NCBI GenBank assembly: GCA_002423075.1
Contig: DIUS01000045.1
Location: 1-8,147, forward strand
Direction: 5' to 3'
Length of the DNA: 8,147 bases
Source: Microbacteriaceae bacterium UBA6152
GTDB taxonomy: Bacteria; Actinomycetota; Actinomycetes; Actinomycetales; Microbacteriaceae
How positions within the stretch are numbered: the stretch's first letter is position 1; every line of letters begins with the position of its first letter. This document shows positions 5,721-8,147 of the stretch, piece by piece. A program made the position numbers and the translations under genes. Below the pieces are notes generated by a model. It worked only from the letters and a program-made list of their open reading frames with translations, did not search any database and was not told the origin of the DNA.

Positions 5721-6143
5721 ATGAGCATGATCTTCGACCCGTTCCGCGAGCTCGACCGCGTCGCTGCGAGCCTGCTCGACCGCCGCGAGAGCCCTCGCGT
5801 GATGCCGATGGATCTCTACCGCGACGCCGACCACTACGTACTGACGGCCGACCTGCCCGGCATCGACCCGGGTTCCGTCGACGTCGACGTCGACGGCCAG
5901 TTGCTGACCATCCGCGCCGAGCGCACGCCGCGCTCGCACGAGGGCGTGCAGTGGCTCGCGCGTGAGCGCGCCGCCGGCACCTTCCTGCGTCAGCTGACGC
6001 TCGGCAAAGACATCGACACCGAGCAGATCTCGGCGCACTATGAGAACGGCGTGCTGAGCGTCATGATCCCGGTGCTCGAGAAGGCCAAGCCCCGCAAGAT
6101 CGACGTGGCGACCTCGAACGAGCGCCAGGAGGTCTCGGCCTAG
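5721..6143 (+). CDS. hsp20: Hsp20/alpha-crystallin small heat-shock protein
   Basis: An ATP-independent cytoplasmic chaperone that binds unfolding proteins and holds them for DnaK/ClpB. It is 140 residues, typical size. The short N-terminus (MIFDPFRELDRVAASLLD) is followed by the alpha-crystallin domain at about 30-118: MDLYRDADHYVLTADLPGI, VDVDVDGQLLTIRAER, then FLRQLTLGKDID and YENGVLSVMIPV, the family's conserved G-V-L motif. The tail carries I127-D-V129, the I-x-I/V motif used for oligomer assembly. The start is set by AAAGGAG. Upstream are CIRCE and HAIR elements, so heat induction through both HrcA and HspR is predicted; HspR control of an Hsp20 is known for Acr2 of Mycobacterium tuberculosis. 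It converges with the P-type ATPase gene, the two stop codons overlapping at 6140-6143, and a strong hairpin follows 21 bases after the stop. Confidence 0.95.
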   Translation: MSMIFDPFRELDRVAASLLDRRESPRVMPMDLYRDADHYVLTADLPGIDPGSVDVDVDGQLLTIRAERTPRSHEGVQWLARERAAGTFLRQLTLGKDIDTEQISAHYENGVLSVMIPVLEKAKPRKIDVATSNERQEVSA

Positions 6144-8074
6144 CCAGGCGTCGTGGCGCCAGACGCGGGCCTCGAACCTTCGGGTTCGGGGCCCGCTCTC
6201 GTGCCACCTCGACGCACAACCGGGCCGTCGAGGCCCCTCACTCGAGTCTCCCCCGCACGCACCGCACGCAGAGCGCCGACGATCGCCACGAGATCGACGA
6301 CCTCCTGCAGCGCGGCCCCGATGATCGCGGGCAGCAGTCCGACGGCCGCAACAAGCATCAAGGCAACCGAGATCACGATGCCGAGCCAGATGCTCTGCAG
6401 CGCAATGCGCACCGTGCGCTGACCGATCGCGACGGCCCGCGCCACGCGCGCGATGTCGTCGATGAGAATGACGACGTCGGCCGATTCGCTCGCTGCTGTC
6501 GAGCCCTTTGCTCCCATCGCGATGCCGACATCGCTCACCGCGAGCACCGGCGCATCATTGACGCCGTCGCCGACCATCACGACAGGACGCGGCTGCGCAT
6601 CCCGAATGATGCCCACCTTGTCGCCCGGCAGGCACTCGGTGTGCAGCTCGGTCATGCCGAGTCCTCGCGCGATCGGCCCGGCAGTCGACTCGACATCGCC
6701 TGTGACCATGATCATGTGCTCGATGCCGAGCGACTGCAGCGCGGAGAGGGTCGCGGCCGCCTCGGGTCGCACCTCGTCGCGCAGCACGAGCACGCCGGCG
6801 AAACGGCCGTCAACGGCCGCATAGACGACGGCCTCGCCGCTCTCGACCGTACGCACTGCCAGGTCGGGCGCATGCTCGGCGACGAATGAGGGCTTGCCCA
6901 CCACGACACGACGACCGTTCACGGTCGCCGCAACGCCAAAGGTCGCGACCTCATCGGCGTCGTCTGACGAAAAGAGCAACGCACCGGCGTCGATCGCCGC
7001 CGTCGCGATCGACGCCGCCAAGACGTGCGACGAATACTGCTCAACCGAGCCGACCAGCCGCAGCAGCTCGTCCGTCTCGAAACCCGCCTCAGCGTGCACG
7101 CCGACCACCTCGGGGCGCCCTCCGGTGAGAGTGCCGGTCTTGTCGAACGCGACCGTGCGGGCGCGCGCAAGCTTCTCGAGCGAGCCGGCGTTCTTCATGA
7201 CGATGCCGTGCTTCGCGGCACTGCTCATGCCGCCCATGAACGCGACCGGTGCCGCAATGAGCAGCGGGCAGGGAGTCGCGACGACGAGCACTTCGGCGAA
7301 GCGCACCGGGTCGCCGCTGAGCGCCCACGCGAGCCCGGCGATACCAAGCGACACCGCCGTGAATGGCAGTGCGTATCGATCGGCGAGCCGCACGAGCGGT
7401 GCCTTGCTGCCCGCGGCGTCGCGCACGAGCGAGACGATGCGCTGATATTGCGAGTCTTCGGCGAGCGCCGTGGCAATGAGCTCGACCGCCCCCGAGCCGT
7501 TGATCGCCCCGCTGTACACCGCGTCACCCGCCGCTTTGTCGACGGGCAGGCTCTCACCCGTGAGCGACGACTCGTCGAAGCTCGCCCGTCCGCTCGCCAA
7601 CTCGCCGTCGACCGGCACAATCTCGGCCGGACGCACGAGCAGCCGGTCACCGATGCGCACCTCGTCGACGGGTACATCGACGACTTCTCCCGTCGACTCG
7701 ACCCGGTGTGCCTGTTGCGGCACACGGTCGAGCAGCGCCCGCAGTTCTCGCTGCGCCCGGCCGGCTGCCGCGACCTCGAGCGCTTCGCCGCCGGTCAGCA
7801 TGAGCACGATGACGAGGCTCGCCCAGTACTCGCCGACGACCACGGTGGCGACGATCGCCGTCACCGCGAGTATGTCGAGCCCGAACTGCCGGGCGAGAAG
7901 CCCGCGCACCATGTGCGCAGCCTCCAGCACCGCGATGCCCAGCGCATAGAGCGATATGAGCCAGCGCGCGCCAGGCTCGAAACCTGCCAGAGCGAGAGCA
8001 CCCGCGACGATGCCCACCCCGATCGTGAGAGCGACGAGCGGAAAGCGTTGCACGGCTGAACTGATTCGCATCAC
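6140..8074 (-). CDS. P1B-like heavy-metal P-type ATPase, TPC type
   Basis: An ATP-driven membrane pump for a metal cation; the substrate cannot be told. It is 644 residues. Motifs in order: hydrophobic helices at about 14-31, 38-55, 67-80 and 83-98; actuator TGES at 172-175; helices at 234-252 and 258-282, the second bearing T267-P268-C269-P270 in place of the CPC of Cu/Zn pumps; phosphorylation site DKTGT at D311; H350 in SSHVLA where most P1B pumps have HP; hinge GDGVND at 502-507; two last helices at 555-602 with LQEVVDLVAIVGALRA. There is no N-terminal metal-binding domain or GMxCxxC. The last ~40 residues are low-complexity and overlap a hairpin. The start is GTG at 8074 or the adjacent ATG at 8071; neither has a strong ribosome site. 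A palindrome at 8109-8124 may regulate it. Pumps of this family often sit beside hsp20 and stress genes in Actinobacteria. Confidence 0.93.
   Translation of the reverse strand: MMRISSAVQRFPLVALTIGVGIVAGALALAGFEPGARWLISLYALGIAVLEAAHMVRGLLARQFGLDILAVTAIVATVVVGEYWASLVIVLMLTGGEALEVAAAGRAQRELRALLDRVPQQAHRVESTGEVVDVPVDEVRIGDRLLVRPAEIVPVDGELASGRASFDESSLTGESLPVDKAAGDAVYSGAINGSGAVELIATALAEDSQYQRIVSLVRDAAGSKAPLVRLADRYALPFTAVSLGIAGLAWALSGDPVRFAEVLVVATPCPLLIAAPVAFMGGMSSAAKHGIVMKNAGSLEKLARARTVAFDKTGTLTGGRPEVVGVHAEAGFETDELLRLVGSVEQYSSHVLAASIATAAIDAGALLFSSDDADEVATFGVAATVNGRRVVVGKPSFVAEHAPDLAVRTVESGEAVVYAAVDGRFAGVLVLRDEVRPEAAATLSALQSLGIEHMIMVTGDVESTAGPIARGLGMTELHTECLPGDKVGIIRDAQPRPVVMVGDGVNDAPVLAVSDVGIAMGAKGSTAASESADVVILIDDIARVARAVAIGQRTVRIALQSIWLGIVISVALMLVAAVGLLPAIIGAALQEVVDLVAIVGALRAVRAGETRVRGLDGPVVRRGGTRAGPEPEGSRPASGATTPG
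6165..6196 (+). terminator. Strong UUCG hairpin after hsp20, inside the ATPase 3' end
   Basis: Arms 6165-6178 and 6183-6196 pair over 14 positions (13 Watson-Crick plus one G-U) around a TTCG tetraloop, one of the most stable RNA loops. It begins 21 bases after the hsp20 stop and is followed on the plus strand by TCTCGT, only a weak U-tract. It is most likely the hsp20 terminator. It lies within the last ~30 codons of the convergent ATPase gene, so it could also act on that transcript before its stop codon. Confidence 0.65.
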
Positions 8075-8080
8075 ATGCTC

Positions 8081-8086
8081 GTTCTA
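8081..8086 (-). promoter_or_regulatory. Possible -10 box of the ATPase gene
   Basis: Read on the minus strand this is TAGAAC, a partial -10 match seven bases before the GTG start. A -35 position 17 bases further up would read TGGCGG, a poor match that touches the palindrome at 8109-8124. A weak -35 with an overlapping site would fit an activator-dependent promoter. If correct, the leader would be very short or absent, in line with the lack of a ribosome site. Confidence 0.3.
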
Positions 8087-8108
8087 GCGTGATTCACACC
8101 CGACCGCC

Positions 8109-8124
8109 AGGGCCACAAGTCCCT
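8109..8124 (-). promoter_or_regulatory. DevR/DosR-like palindrome upstream of the ATPase
   Basis: On the minus strand this reads AGGGACTTGTGGCCCT, an imperfect palindrome with the GGGAC...CCC layout of the DevR/DosR box (GGGACTWWWGTCCC in mycobacteria, with GGNCCC right arms in other Actinobacteria). It ends 34 bases before the GTG start. DosR regulons in M. tuberculosis include hsp20 (Acr) and a P-type ATPase (CtpF), so the gene context fits. The match is by eye and the regulator gene is not in the window. Confidence 0.45.
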
Positions 8125-8147
8125 CCGGCGCGCACTGCTCGCTGCGC

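Noticed and set aside
7025..8059. Long plus-strand open frame opposite the ATPase
   Set aside because: Its His/Arg/Glu-rich composition is the antisense shadow of the P-type ATPase, which has every catalytic motif.

Overview
This 8.1 kb window is very G+C-rich, with G/C-dominated third codon positions and gene families typical of Actinobacteria. The NagA, the FMN-binding lipoprotein type, the actinobacterial style of sensor kinase, and the HrcA/HspR heat-shock operators together suggest a Microbacteriaceae-like high-GC Gram-positive chromosome. That placement is inference: no rRNA or other marker gene is present.

Layout. (1) Positions 1-1998, plus strand: the end of purU (formyltetrahydrofolate deformylase, cut by the window edge), then an intact nagA (N-acetylglucosamine-6-phosphate deacetylase). 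(2) Positions 1995-2760, plus strand: a broken flavin module. It is an FMN-binding lipoprotein gene interrupted by one in-frame TAG, overlapping an apbE fragment (FAD:protein FMN transferase) that has an apparent internal deletion and no C-terminal half. (3) Positions 2761-3228: no supportable gene and a G/T-skewed composition. (4) Positions 3229-4494, minus strand: a membrane protein that reads like the front of a sensor histidine kinase joined in frame to the back of its LuxR/NarL-type response regulator, with the kinase and receiver domains gone. (5) Divergent from it, 4636-5214: a six-helix membrane protein of unknown function. The 141-bp intergenic space holds an inverted-repeat cluster that could be an operator. 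(6) Positions 5215-5611: no clear gene. (7) Positions 5612-6143: an hsp20 small heat-shock gene behind a CIRCE element (HrcA operator) and a HAIR element (HspR operator) placed in tandem. (8) Positions 6140-8074, minus strand: a P1B-like metal P-type ATPase of the TPC type, converging on hsp20 with overlapping stop codons. A DevR/DosR-like palindrome lies just upstream of its start.

How the parts fit. PurU and NagA are housekeeping or amino-sugar enzymes. The FMN-binding lipoprotein and ApbE are normally partners, since ApbE attaches FMN covalently to such proteins outside the membrane; both are damaged here, and the neighbouring two-component system also looks collapsed. Positions 1995 to 3430 therefore read as a decaying redox/signalling locus. 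The right-hand third looks like an intact stress module: a chaperone under two heat-shock repressors beside a metal or cation pump with a possible hypoxia/redox-type operator. I did not see tRNA or rRNA genes, a CRISPR array, or a recognisable transposase.
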